A stretch of DNA of 64,000 bases from Ignavibacteriales bacterium (GTDB lineage Bacteria; Bacteroidota; Ignavibacteria; Tepidaquicellales; Tepidaquicellaceae), in the NCBI GenBank assembly GCA_020635255.1, contig JACKAC010000003.1, positions 62,001-126,000 of the forward strand, given 5' to 3'. Numbering within the stretch: the stretch's first letter is position 1; every line of letters begins with the position of its first letter. The notes under the pieces were generated by a model. It was not told the DNA's origin and made no database searches. It was given only the letters and a program-made list of their open reading frames with translations. A program made the position numbers and the translations under genes. This document shows, piece after piece, positions 34,891 through 44,655 of this stretch.

Positions 34891-35722
34891 CTATAGGAGT
34901 CTTCTTAAAAAATTTCTTGTAATACCAATATCCTGAAACGCCAAGCAGTATAGTCCACAGAGGATAATTATACTGCAGTCCTTCCTTTCCAACCAAAACC
35001 ATATAAGCGATAGCTGTTAATAACAACAGTAATTGCGACGCGCGAATACGTGATCCGTCACATCTTTCCTCTTCAGTATCAACCATAGAGACCGGAGCAC
35101 CGGAGCCGATTATCACGGGAATAAACGCAATGGTGATTATTCCTGCTGAGATAATTTCCCATGTGCTGATACTTTGCATAATTAGAAAGTGTCCTTTCAT
35201 AAAGACCATGACAGCAACCCATATTACCGAGGCAACTCCAAAGTATAAATGCCTTCTCAGAGGATTGCGCAGAGTACCATCCAGAATAAATGCACCTGCC
35301 ATAGCAATTCCCGCCACATAGTCTTCGATCAAAACAAGCGTGGCGCCGAATAAAAACCACACGATACTCTCGAACCAGGTAGCATGATAACCGGATGACC
35401 GTGTTATTATCCTGAGCATGTGAAGAAGAAAAAGCATTACGAAGATATTCGGGACTCCATAGTAGAGCATCCCCCATATAGTGAAAGGCATCTGCACAAA
35501 TGCGGAGAAGTCATTATCGGGATCTATCTCCCTGGATATTGCCCATCCCAAAAAGACGGCGATACCCATTGCAAATCCATAAAGAACGACAAAAGTCACC
35601 TGCTCCCCCGCTATAACGTAATATACCGAACCGGATGCGATAGTAATAATGGTTACTACCACTATCAATACGTTTGGAAAATATTCCTGATCAATAGGTC
35701 TGCCGAGTCGAGTGAGTTTCAA
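34877..35722 (-). CDS. Multi-span membrane protein of unknown function
   Basis: The 281-residue protein has about eight hydrophobic segments (NVLIVVVTIITIASGSVYYV, VVLYGFAMGIAVFLGWAI, and others) and a cytoplasmic loop with DTEEERCDGSR. No transporter signature is recognised. It is the first gene of a leftward pair with the RDD gene. Confidence 0.75.
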   Translation of the reverse strand: MKLTRLGRPIDQEYFPNVLIVVVTIITIASGSVYYVIAGEQVTFVVLYGFAMGIAVFLGWAISREIDPDNDFSAFVQMPFTIWGMLYYGVPNIFVMLFLLHMLRIITRSSGYHATWFESIVWFLFGATLVLIEDYVAGIAMAGAFILDGTLRNPLRRHLYFGVASVIWVAVMVFMKGHFLIMQSISTWEIISAGIITIAFIPVIIGSGAPVSMVDTEEERCDGSRIRASQLLLLLTAIAYMVLVGKEGLQYNYPLWTILLGVSGYWYYKKFFKKTPIDGRA

Positions 35723-35767
35723 TTGTAATTCTTTAATTAATAGAAATTAGTCATAAGGCATAAAATA

Positions 35768-35793
35768 AAAAATCCCCTTTTATAAAGGGGATT
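35768..35793 (-). terminator. Terminator of the leftward T9SS gene
   Basis: Read leftwards, AAATCCCC-TTTATAAAA-GGGGATTTTTT forms an 8-bp stem followed by a T run. It lies between two leftward genes and belongs to the CCCC/GGGG hairpin group also seen at 9113 and 18716. Confidence 0.75.
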
Positions 35794-35821
35794 TGTGAGT
35801 GGAATTTAAAATACTGCTTTA

Positions 35822-37216
35822 TTATTTCACAACCACCATCTTTTTGGTATCGGAAAATCCTTCAGTTTGTAATCTATAATAGTAAACTCCGCTGGATAAT
35901 GAGCTTGCATTAAGATCGAACGAGTAATCACCTGCTTCGGCAATACCCGTTACCAGCGTCATCAGCTCTGCGCCGGTGACGCTGTACAGCTTAATGGAAA
36001 TATTACTCTTAACGGGTAGAGAGTAACTTATCCTGGTAACGGGATTAAAAGGATTCGGGTAATTCTGTTTCAGTTCAAAACTCTGCGGGTTAGTATTATT
36101 ATGAGTGATACCGAGTATCACCGATGCCCAAGTCCTGTAAACCTTTTGATCGGTCGCAACAACAAGTGTGTCACCGGAGAAATTATCCGATGCGATACCA
36201 ATTATCTTATCGGAAGTCGAGAAGGAGTTATTGTATAGGAACCATTGCAAGCCGTAATTATTAGAACGATAAACGCCCTCCACAGATCCGCCATACCATA
36301 TATTATGATCGAACGGATTGACCTCTATGTTCTTTACATCAAATCCTGCAGAGAGAGGGAGCCAGTTACCGTTAGGGTCTCCCTGGTTACAGTATATCTT
36401 GTTATCGAATCCCACTCCATGTATCCAATTGTCACCTTCGTCATATACAATGACCTTAATAGAGGGAACATCATTTCTAACTACGAAACTATTACCGGCA
36501 TCCGTACTGTAAGCCAAATGATCGTCAGTAACTGCCATTATTATATTTGTATTCCACGGACAGACTTTGAGAAAGCCGGGGAAAGTGCCTGTGGTGTTCC
36601 ACTTACCGTGAATCGATTTCATACCGGAAAGAGTATCCATTACATTCCATGTTGTGCCTCCGTCCGTGCTTTTGAATATGCGGGGTTCGGAATAATACAC
36701 ATTATTGTAAACGGTGTGCGCCATATACATTATGTTCTCATTTGAAGGATCTATATCGAATCCCCGGCACTGCTGTCCCATATTGCCGCCGCCGAATGGA
36801 AGATCGACAACAGTTGTGCCGCCATTGAGTGTGAGCTTATTATAATCGGCGCTGTCGGGTCCGCATACGAACATCCCGTTGAATATCATCACATTTGGGT
36901 TAGTACGAGATTGGACGACAAAATCCACTGGATAGTAATTTCCGCTGCCGCATTGAATGGAGTTAAGGAATGAGGCGGAGCTCCAGCCTGTCCGCTGTCC
37001 GTTGATCTTATAATAGTTTCCACCTTCCTGCCCCTGGGAACCACTAATCATTCCCTGCTGTACATAGATCTCCTTAAAGGGTGACCCTGCTATTCTAATA
37101 GAATAGAAATCACGGATACCATACGGTGTGTTATCTATTATAGTGTACCCGGTCTGTGAATAGGAAAATGATACGGTGATAAGAATTAAAAAAAGAGTGA
37201 GTGTAAGTTTATTCAT
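35822..37216 (-). CDS. Secreted BNR/YCF48-like protein with T9SS sorting domain
   Basis: From the ATG at 37216 (MNKLTLTLFLILITVSFSYS) the protein has 464 residues and a clean signal peptide. A good Shine-Dalgarno (GGAGGG) lies just upstream; the longer reading from 37252 would mask it. Repeats include FKSTDGGTTWNVMD, AYSTDAGNSF and VYRSNNYGLQW. The T9SS domain reads LKQNYPNPFNPVTRI ... KKMVVVK. No enzymatic site is seen. Confidence 0.88.
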   Translation of the reverse strand: MNKLTLTLFLILITVSFSYSQTGYTIIDNTPYGIRDFYSIRIAGSPFKEIYVQQGMISGSQGQEGGNYYKINGQRTGWSSASFLNSIQCGSGNYYPVDFVVQSRTNPNVMIFNGMFVCGPDSADYNKLTLNGGTTVVDLPFGGGNMGQQCRGFDIDPSNENIMYMAHTVYNNVYYSEPRIFKSTDGGTTWNVMDTLSGMKSIHGKWNTTGTFPGFLKVCPWNTNIIMAVTDDHLAYSTDAGNSFVVRNDVPSIKVIVYDEGDNWIHGVGFDNKIYCNQGDPNGNWLPLSAGFDVKNIEVNPFDHNIWYGGSVEGVYRSNNYGLQWFLYNNSFSTSDKIIGIASDNFSGDTLVVATDQKVYRTWASVILGITHNNTNPQSFELKQNYPNPFNPVTRISYSLPVKSNISIKLYSVTGAELMTLVTGIAEAGDYSFDLNASSLSSGVYYYRLQTEGFSDTKKMVVVK

Positions 37217-37586
37217 GTACCCTCCATGAAATTTTAGATTCACTCCCCACATATTGCCTGAAGTTAAAAGGTATCATTTTATTTTTAAAAAAGTAATACC
37301 AAGAATTAATTCGTTAAAATCCCCGGTATTGTTTTTCCAAATATTAGCGAAAACGGATGCCTCCCTCAAGACATCCGCTTTCTTGTCTGTCATTTCCTGC
37401 CCACCGGCAAGACTCTATGGAAAATAGAAAGTATTTTTCCAGCAGTTTACAAATTGTAATGCTCTCATATCGAGTTATTTTATTTATTCTAATATATTTC
37501 TAATTATTATCGGAAAGTATATCGGAAGGATGATATTTATTGTATAATCGGATTTTTAAACATATCTTTGAAATAAAGACGAAAAT
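37217..37586. other. Divergent intergenic region of 370 bp
   Basis: This gap separates two divergent T9SS genes and should hold both promoters. It is AT-rich. A hairpin (CGGATG ... CATCCG at ~37355-37378) and a TATAAT at 37543 are visible. No ORF or further structure is recognised. Confidence 0.5.
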
Positions 37587-38936
37587 ATGAAGAGAGTATC
37601 ACACTTTCGTCTGTCATTACAAATATCCCTCACATTAGTTCTAATATCACTTTTTTCATTCACGGATTTTAGTTCGCTGAGTGTAAACCCGTTTTCACAA
37701 TGGACTGTGCTGGGTAATCTTCCCTTCACCCAGGAATATCATGTCACTGTCGCGTGGCAACACCAGGATACAAATTTTATTATCACCGCGGGGGGAAGAA
37801 TAAACGGTATCACTTCAAGCAATGTTTTACTTTATAATACCGCCAGCGGACAATATAGCCCTTTGCCTCCAATGCCGATGCAGATCGAGAGGGCAGGCGG
37901 ATTTGTTTTAGGCGACTCGATGTACATAGTCGGCGGCTCTACAAATACCGGAAATACTTTTTTGAACACTCTGTATAAGCTGGATCTGACAAGCAATGGT
38001 CCGTGGGTCAATAAAGCCAACTTCCCTTCTTCAATGGGCGAGATAACATACAGCACGGCCGAGCGAAATGATTCTCTTGCTTATGTAGCCGGCGGAAAAA
38101 ACAATGCGGGACCTGTGAATAATGTCTTTCTATATAACGGAAAAGCAAACAACTGGTTTCCGGCAAATAATCTTCCCATCCAATCATTCGGAGGTGGGTT
38201 GTCATTTGTATTGGACAGCCTGGTTATATTCACAGGCGGTAAGAATAACGACAGTGCTCTGGCGCGAACCTTTCTCGGGATCATAAACCCATTAAACCCT
38301 GCTAATATAAACTGGAACACGGGACCCTTATATCCCGGCGGAAAAATATATAATTTCGGGAACTGGGGTGCGAAAGACGGCAGGGTGTTCTTTACCGGCG
38401 GAGAGAATACTTTCCCAAAAGATAATCTCGCGACAAGTGATACATACATTTATGAAGACGGCCCGGGGTTTGACACACTGTCAGATAAGCCGACACCAAT
38501 TACACATGCCCAGGTGGATGGATTTATTATCGATACAACGTCGTCGGGATATGAATATGAAGTTTACGCATTAGGAGGATTCGACGGAAGCGGAGCATCA
38601 AACAAGAATGAGAAACTGTTTGTACTCGATTCGATCACAACTTCAATACATCAGATCTCAGGCGGACTTCCTAATGGCTATCAGCTCGAACAGAACTATC
38701 CAAACCCATTTAACCCGTTCACTACGATAATTTTTTCGATACCGCGAAGTGATCTTGTAGAATTGAAAGTCTATGATGCTTCCGGGAAATTTGTTTCAAC
38801 ACTACTAAGTAAGGATCTTACAGCCGGGATATATGAATTAAGGTTTGACGGATCGGGCTTATCGAGCGGTATCTATTTCTATACAATCACCGCCGGGGAA
38901 TGGAGAGAAGTAAGAAAGATGGTCTTAATCAAGTAG
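37587..38936 (+). CDS. Secreted Kelch-repeat protein with T9SS sorting domain
   Basis: The 449-residue protein has an N-terminal signal region ending near VNPFSQ. Five to six Kelch-type repeats with paired glycines follow (ITAGGRINGITSSNVLLYNT, MYIVGGSTNTGNTFLNTLYK, YVAGGKNNAGPVNNVFLYNG, VYALGGFDGSGASN). The T9SS domain reads LEQNYPNPFNPFTTI ... RKMVLIK. Kelch propellers bind proteins or sugars; the target is unknown. Its last 8 bp overlap the convergent regulator gene. Confidence 0.9.
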   Translation: MKRVSHFRLSLQISLTLVLISLFSFTDFSSLSVNPFSQWTVLGNLPFTQEYHVTVAWQHQDTNFIITAGGRINGITSSNVLLYNTASGQYSPLPPMPMQIERAGGFVLGDSMYIVGGSTNTGNTFLNTLYKLDLTSNGPWVNKANFPSSMGEITYSTAERNDSLAYVAGGKNNAGPVNNVFLYNGKANNWFPANNLPIQSFGGGLSFVLDSLVIFTGGKNNDSALARTFLGIINPLNPANINWNTGPLYPGGKIYNFGNWGAKDGRVFFTGGENTFPKDNLATSDTYIYEDGPGFDTLSDKPTPITHAQVDGFIIDTTSSGYEYEVYALGGFDGSGASNKNEKLFVLDSITTSIHQISGGLPNGYQLEQNYPNPFNPFTTIIFSIPRSDLVELKVYDASGKFVSTLLSKDLTAGIYELRFDGSGLSSGIYFYTITAGEWREVRKMVLIK

Positions 38937-41900
38937 AATGAATATCAATTAATTTTTCGATCTTTTTTTTTATTTCTGCCGAGGGTTCTTCACCCAGTTC
39001 TTTTTTAAATGTGTTGATCATGGAATCGTAAACAGACTTTGCTTTATCATGTTGCTTGGATTCGAGATGCGCTTTAATGAGGTCGAGATAAACACCCTCG
39101 TTAAGGTTGTCGGCTTTCAAGAGTAGTTCAGAATATTCAACAATTTTATCCATTTTACCCAAATTTCTGTAAATTTCAAGCATTTCTTCGAGTATTGAAA
39201 TATAATAGCTTGTGTATCTCTCCCTCAATTCCTCACACCACGGCTGATAATATCCCTCAAGGAATTCACCCTTGTATAGAGAAATAGCCTTTTCAAATAG
39301 TGCGATCTTTTCCTTCCCCTTTACACTTTGACCTGTTGCCTTATTGTATAATCTTTCAAATTCAAAAGCGTCTATATAATATATGAAATCAGTGTTAAGT
39401 GTTATTCTCTGCCCCTCGTAAATAACAAACTCAGGAACAAGACTTTTATCTTTCTTGTCACCTTTTATTGCCCACTTTATGATACTTCTGATGTTACTCA
39501 GAGTCTGGTGGAAAATACTTGTCGCGTTCTCAGGATCGGAATCCGGATAAAACAGATCGATCAAAGAATCTTTTGTAATAGTTTTTTTGCTCAGGAGAAT
39601 GTAAATAAATATCAGCTTCCTGATCTTCCTCACCCATTTGTCATCGGGTATGCCGGTTCCTCTTATTTCTAATTTTATTTCACCAAATGTCTGAAGTCTT
39701 ATATCGTAAACTCCGGTAAGAATATCTTCCTCTCTTATCTCTGCAAGCTCAAAAAGACTTGATATAAGATGTCCCAGAAAGTCGCGGTGTAACTTCTTTT
39801 CCGAGGCAAGATCGAACAGGGCTCTTTTAAATAGAAATTCTTTTTGAAAGATGGTAATGTATTTCCTCTCAATACCTTCGGTAAGCGCTTTATCAAGAAA
39901 CTCCCGAGCCATTTTTTCATTACCACTCTTTAAATAAAAATCAGCAAGATGATAAAGCGAGTGAACTCTTTCATACATCATGTTCATCTTAGTATAATAT
40001 TCGACAGCCTTTTCTAAATCTTTTCCATTGGATTCGCTAAGATTTGCCTCTTTGGCAAGTACGGCCCTCCAGTATTGCAGATAAATTTTTTCGCCTTCAT
40101 CCATATCGCGGCTCAATTCCTCAGCCAGGCAAAAATATCCTTCCGATTTAGTAAAATCCTTCAAGTAAAAGAAACAAATCCCAAGATTCAGATTTCCGAC
40201 ATAAGTATAATAGGGTATCTTGCTCTTGATCGAGATAGCAAGCAATTCTTCCCATACAGAAACAGACCTTTCGTAATCACATAACATGAACTTAAGATAT
40301 GCCGAAGATAAAAGATAATTCACCTTGAAAAATTGCGACGGATAAGTACTTACAAACTCCTCCGCTTCCTTAAGAAATTCATCGGCTTTTAAGAAACTGC
40401 CCTCATATGCATAAACCTGTACAATATTATTTATCGTCTGGAATTTGTTATAAACATTTATTGAGTTAGAAATCACACTTTCGTAATAAAAAGCCGCCTT
40501 TGTGTAATCTCCCTTGATTAGATGAATATTTCCCAACTCATTTAGAATCGAGTACTTTATCCCCGTAATATCTTCTACATTCACTATCTCGAGAGCTTGT
40601 TCGAACTTTATTATTGCGTCGTTAAATTTCGAAAGATTGCTCAAAACTACTCCATACCAGTAAAGGAATGTAGCCTTTTCATCAGGGAGAAGATCTTCCT
40701 TTAATACAGAAGCAATAATTTTTTCCGCGTCTTCGATCTTACCTGTTCCTACTAAAACCTCAACAATGTACTTTTTAATTCTGAATAAATTATCGGTAAC
40801 GTTATTGTTCAAGCCGAGAGCCTTATTAAAAAACTCAAGAGCACTTTTATAATCGCCGTCTAAATTCTTTTTGAGCCAACCTCTGTAAAAGAGCATATCA
40901 GGATTTGTAACCATTATCTCCTCCGGAAAAGATTTTACCCATTTTTCCGCGAGATGTATATTTGCCTTCTTTCCCGATTCATCAATGTAATCCATTATTT
41001 GCTTAAGAGCCTCCTCATATTCCTCTGCCAGCAAAAGATATTTAATTGCTTTTACCGGCTCTCTTTCTTTGGAATAATGATCAGCTATCTTTCTGAAGTT
41101 TCCTTTTCTATTAACCGGGTCAATATTTTGAATAGATTTATTCATAAGGAAATTTTTAAAGAGAGGCTGGTAATTATATATCTGCTCGACCTTACCATCT
41201 TTCGCAGAATCGGCTCTTTGTATAAAAACATTTCTTTGTGAAAGCTCGCCAAGTATTTTAGCACTATCCTTTCTGTTAAATATTTCATCACATTCTTTAG
41301 CGGTGAAGTTATCGAGCACGGATGACATCAAAAGAAAATCTTGCAAGTCGCCTCTTTCGGAATTAAAAATGTCCTCAGCAAAATAATCATAAAGGTTTTC
41401 GGGGAGAACGTCCTGCTTAAGAAGTTCGAAAGCTTTTTCCCTATTTGTCTGGAGAAACATATGAAGTCCGGTGATCCACCCTCCAAACTTGCCCACAAAG
41501 GGGGTATCCTCTTCTTTAATGTCAACATCATATTCTATCTGTGCCAACCGGCTAACCTCTTCGGGGGAGAATTTCAATTCATCAGTTATTTCAAAATACT
41601 TCCGCTTTGCTTTGAGCTTTCCCGTATCAAACGGCTCTTTCTTCCTCGTCGTTATTATAGTATGTATATTTTTCGGAAGGTAATTCAAAAGATACTGCAT
41701 CACTTCCTGTACCCAGTTCTCATCCGGCAATAAATGAAGATCATCGAATATGATGTAAAAATCCTCATTGACCGATTTAGAAAGCTCGTTCACTACCGTA
41801 CCGCAAACTGTATTTATCACCGAAGCAGGTGATGCCCCATTCCTGTTTTTTATCGAATCCAGAATGACAGATGAACTTTCCCCAAATCCCTCGACTGAAT

Positions 41901-42162
41901 TAGAAATTGACCCAATTAAATAAGTCAGAAAAGTAAAAAGCGAACTATCCGTCTCATCTATTTTGTACCAGCAATAGCTAATTCCTGCCGAATCTATAAA
42001 CTGTTTAACAAGTGTAGTTTTTCCATAGCCCGCCCCGGCGGAAATGACGATCAGCTGTTTGCCTGCATTTTTCTTTAATAGATCCACCAGCTGAGGACGA
42101 GGGAGGAGTCTTGAGGTATCCTTTTCGGGGATTATCTTTGTTTGGATGATTACTTCTTCCAT
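38929..42162 (-). CDS. Large MalT-like ATPase regulator with TPRs and C-terminal wHTH-BTAD
   Basis: The 1077-residue protein starts like MalT-type STAND ATPases (IIPEKDTSRLLPRPQLVDLL). Walker A is GAGYGKTT at 43-50 and Walker B is FYIIFDDLH at 135-143. Residues ~350-800 are TPR-like helices. Instead of the LuxR domain of MalT, the C-terminus (~830-1075) has an OmpR-type winged helix (KWVRKIRKLIFIYILLSKK) and a BTAD domain (FEKAISLYKGEFLEGYYQPW), as in SARP activators. It is a likely ligand- and ATP-controlled transcription activator. The T9SS genes on both sides are candidate targets by position only. Confidence 0.85.
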   Translation of the reverse strand: MEEVIIQTKIIPEKDTSRLLPRPQLVDLLKKNAGKQLIVISAGAGYGKTTLVKQFIDSAGISYCWYKIDETDSSLFTFLTYLIGSISNSVEGFGESSSVILDSIKNRNGASPASVINTVCGTVVNELSKSVNEDFYIIFDDLHLLPDENWVQEVMQYLLNYLPKNIHTIITTRKKEPFDTGKLKAKRKYFEITDELKFSPEEVSRLAQIEYDVDIKEEDTPFVGKFGGWITGLHMFLQTNREKAFELLKQDVLPENLYDYFAEDIFNSERGDLQDFLLMSSVLDNFTAKECDEIFNRKDSAKILGELSQRNVFIQRADSAKDGKVEQIYNYQPLFKNFLMNKSIQNIDPVNRKGNFRKIADHYSKEREPVKAIKYLLLAEEYEEALKQIMDYIDESGKKANIHLAEKWVKSFPEEIMVTNPDMLFYRGWLKKNLDGDYKSALEFFNKALGLNNNVTDNLFRIKKYIVEVLVGTGKIEDAEKIIASVLKEDLLPDEKATFLYWYGVVLSNLSKFNDAIIKFEQALEIVNVEDITGIKYSILNELGNIHLIKGDYTKAAFYYESVISNSINVYNKFQTINNIVQVYAYEGSFLKADEFLKEAEEFVSTYPSQFFKVNYLLSSAYLKFMLCDYERSVSVWEELLAISIKSKIPYYTYVGNLNLGICFFYLKDFTKSEGYFCLAEELSRDMDEGEKIYLQYWRAVLAKEANLSESNGKDLEKAVEYYTKMNMMYERVHSLYHLADFYLKSGNEKMAREFLDKALTEGIERKYITIFQKEFLFKRALFDLASEKKLHRDFLGHLISSLFELAEIREEDILTGVYDIRLQTFGEIKLEIRGTGIPDDKWVRKIRKLIFIYILLSKKTITKDSLIDLFYPDSDPENATSIFHQTLSNIRSIIKWAIKGDKKDKSLVPEFVIYEGQRITLNTDFIYYIDAFEFERLYNKATGQSVKGKEKIALFEKAISLYKGEFLEGYYQPWCEELRERYTSYYISILEEMLEIYRNLGKMDKIVEYSELLLKADNLNEGVYLDLIKAHLESKQHDKAKSVYDSMINTFKKELGEEPSAEIKKKIEKLIDIHST

Positions 42163-42272
42163 AAAGAAATTTAACTAAATAGAGATAAAATAGTGATATA
42201 AAACCCACTCTGTAATTCTCATTTCAAACGGATTATTAAAAGCATATATTTCAGGAAATTTACACTACTATT

Positions 42273-43715
42273 ATGAGAAAATTATTATTCGTAATAATTC
42301 TTTTAGCAATTAACTCCACTCTATTTGCTCAAAGGGGCAAGGATCCGTCGGCTTTTGTCGACAGTGTTGTAAGTTCATTTCGTGGTAACTCTAATTGTGC
42401 CGTAATAGTCGGTGTGGTAAAGATGGTTCCGGGGCAGACGCCAGAAATGTGGAAATTCCCATACGGGCACATGACCACAGACACAAATAGTTCTCCTCTT
42501 GTAAATGACAGCACATTATTCCAGATAGGCTCGATAACAAAAACATTTAACGCAACATTATTGTCGATGCTGGTTAATAACGGAACGATAAATCTATATG
42601 ATACCGTAAAAAAATATGTGCCCGACAGTGTGCATGTGCCGGTCTGGGTAGAAGGAAATGATACAACCGTAATAAGATTTATAGATCTTGCTACACATTA
42701 TTCGGGTCTCGACGATGAGCCTCCTATCGGAAGCGGAGGTATGACTACATACCAGGAGATGTTTAATTACCTCGATACCTGTCACCTGTTTAAAAAACCC
42801 GGAGAGTGTTATGTTTATTCCGATCTGGGTTTTGCGTTGCTTGGTGTTGCAATACAAACAATACTACAGGATAGCATAGAACTTTTGATCCCAAATATGG
42901 TTTGTGATACGCTTGGCATGTACGATTCAAGGATAATTGACTTCACCCCTTCACAGCTAAGCAGGTTAGCTCAGGGTTACAAGCCAAATCTACAGCCGGC
43001 TCCGGCCCTCATGCCGAACTGGCCGGCTTATTACAGCGCGGGCGGTATAACCTCAACTCTCAACGATATGATGACATACTTGCAGTTCGCAATGCAGATC
43101 AACAATCACGGACTCCAGGGCTTGCTGGATACATTAATGCTGGAACGGAGGCTCACTAACGATTCCTGTTTGCATCCTGAGTCAATTGACAGCGTAGGGC
43201 TTGCGTGGCAATTCGGCAAACTCTTTCCCAATAATCCCAGCAATCAAATAAGAAGTACATTTAAAGACGGCAGCACAGCGGGATTTTGCAGTTATATGAT
43301 TTTTGCAACACATCCTACAACGAATGTGAAAACGGGTGTTGTAATGATATCTAACTGGAAAAATTCCGGTCCATTGCAAAATACTGCAACCGAGATACTA
43401 AAATTTATGAATGGGTTGGGCTCGATAGGTATCCAAAACAACTCAGAAATAGCAGGATATAAGCTGGGACAGAACTACCCAAACCCGTTCAATCCGAAGA
43501 CAGTGATAAACTATTCTATCCCTAGGCAGGAGAATGTTACAATAAAAGTGTATGACGTGCTCGGAAATGAGGTCACCACACTAATAAATAAAAAGCTGGA
43601 AGCAGGAAATTATTCGATCGAGTGGGACGGAGAAAAATATTCATCCGGGGTTTACTATTATAAGATCACCGCGGGCGATTTTGTTGAAACGAAGAAAATG
43701 ACGCTGGTAAAATAA
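42273..43715 (+). CDS. Secreted serine hydrolase (beta-lactamase/penicillin-binding-like) with T9SS sorting domain
   Basis: The 480-residue protein has a signal peptide ending LFAQ. The class C beta-lactamase/DD-peptidase motifs are S87-I-T-K90 and Y182-S-D (in place of YxN). The third motif is degenerate (DGSTAGF around residue 333), so the esterase or peptidase subgroup is more likely than a true beta-lactamase. A T9SS domain (LGQNYPNPFNPKTVI ... KKMTLVK) is fused to the C-terminus, placing the enzyme outside the cell. The LigD-like gene starts 6 bp after its stop. Confidence 0.9.
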   Translation: MRKLLFVIILLAINSTLFAQRGKDPSAFVDSVVSSFRGNSNCAVIVGVVKMVPGQTPEMWKFPYGHMTTDTNSSPLVNDSTLFQIGSITKTFNATLLSMLVNNGTINLYDTVKKYVPDSVHVPVWVEGNDTTVIRFIDLATHYSGLDDEPPIGSGGMTTYQEMFNYLDTCHLFKKPGECYVYSDLGFALLGVAIQTILQDSIELLIPNMVCDTLGMYDSRIIDFTPSQLSRLAQGYKPNLQPAPALMPNWPAYYSAGGITSTLNDMMTYLQFAMQINNHGLQGLLDTLMLERRLTNDSCLHPESIDSVGLAWQFGKLFPNNPSNQIRSTFKDGSTAGFCSYMIFATHPTTNVKTGVVMISNWKNSGPLQNTATEILKFMNGLGSIGIQNNSEIAGYKLGQNYPNPFNPKTVINYSIPRQENVTIKVYDVLGNEVTTLINKKLEAGNYSIEWDGEKYSSGVYYYKITAGDFVETKKMTLVK

Positions 43716-43721
43716 GCAGAG

Positions 43722-44636
43722 TTGAAAGCAGGAAAATATAATATCGAAATTTCAAACGGCAGCAAGATATTATATCCCGGTGATAATATCACTAAACAGA
43801 ACGTAATTGACTATTATGATAGAGTTAGCGACCGGATGCTTCCTCTAATGAAAGACCGTCTCCTTACAATGCAGAGATTTCCAAACGGCATTGGTAAGCA
43901 GGGTTTTTATCAGAAGGACCGCTCGGATTACTTCCCGGACTGGATAAAGTCAAAGGAGATAAAGAAAGAGGGGGGACATGTCGACCAGCTCATATGCAAC
44001 GACAAAGCCACACTTATCTACCTCGCCAACCAGGGATGTCTCACATTTCACATATGGCTCTCAAAAGTGAAGGCAATTAACTACCCGGACAAACTTATAT
44101 TCGATCTCGATCCGCCCGGAAATAACTTTGCCATAGTAAAAAAGGCGGCTTTTGTAATAAAGGATCTGATGGAAAATGAAATGGACATGAGCGTCTTCCC
44201 GATGACAACAGGCTCGTCAGGACTGCATATAGTTTCTCCTCTAAAAGCTAAGGAGGATTTCGATACTGTAAGACGGTTTGCGAAAAAGGTCTCGACTTAC
44301 CTGTCAATAAAATATCCCGATGACTACACAGTAGACATTCGTAAGGATAAAAGGAAAGGAAGGCTTTTCCTGGATTATCTGAGGAACGCTTATGCACAGA
44401 CTGGAGTTGCTCCGTATTCATTACGCGCGATAAAAGGAGCACCTGTCGCGACTCCGCTTAGCTGGGGAGATCTGAATAAAAAGAACACAAATTCACAGTC
44501 GTATAATATCAACAACATCTTTAAACGATTGTCGGGTTTATCAGGAGATCCGTGGGAGGGGTTTGCGAAGAAGGCAAAAAGTATTTCAAAAGCCGAGAAA
44601 AAATTGGATAAGATTACAGAAAGTATTGATTCCTAG
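43722..44636 (+). CDS. Stand-alone LigD-type polymerase/primase domain protein
   Basis: The 304-residue protein matches the polymerase (PolDom) part of DNA ligase D. Evidence: FYQKDRSDYFPDWIKS, NKATLIYLANQGCLTFHIWL, the catalytic FDLDPP (D128, D130), TTGSSGLHIV and the late VAPYSLRAIKGAPVATPL. In NHEJ this domain fills gaps and adds ribonucleotides at breaks. No ligase, phosphoesterase or Ku gene is in the window. The start is TTG at 43722, 6 bp after the hydrolase stop, suggesting coupled translation with an unrelated secreted enzyme. Confidence 0.92.
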   Translation: MKAGKYNIEISNGSKILYPGDNITKQNVIDYYDRVSDRMLPLMKDRLLTMQRFPNGIGKQGFYQKDRSDYFPDWIKSKEIKKEGGHVDQLICNDKATLIYLANQGCLTFHIWLSKVKAINYPDKLIFDLDPPGNNFAIVKKAAFVIKDLMENEMDMSVFPMTTGSSGLHIVSPLKAKEDFDTVRRFAKKVSTYLSIKYPDDYTVDIRKDKRKGRLFLDYLRNAYAQTGVAPYSLRAIKGAPVATPLSWGDLNKKNTNSQSYNINNIFKRLSGLSGDPWEGFAKKAKSISKAEKKLDKITESIDS

Positions 44637-44655
44637 TTATACTAACCCGAAAAAA

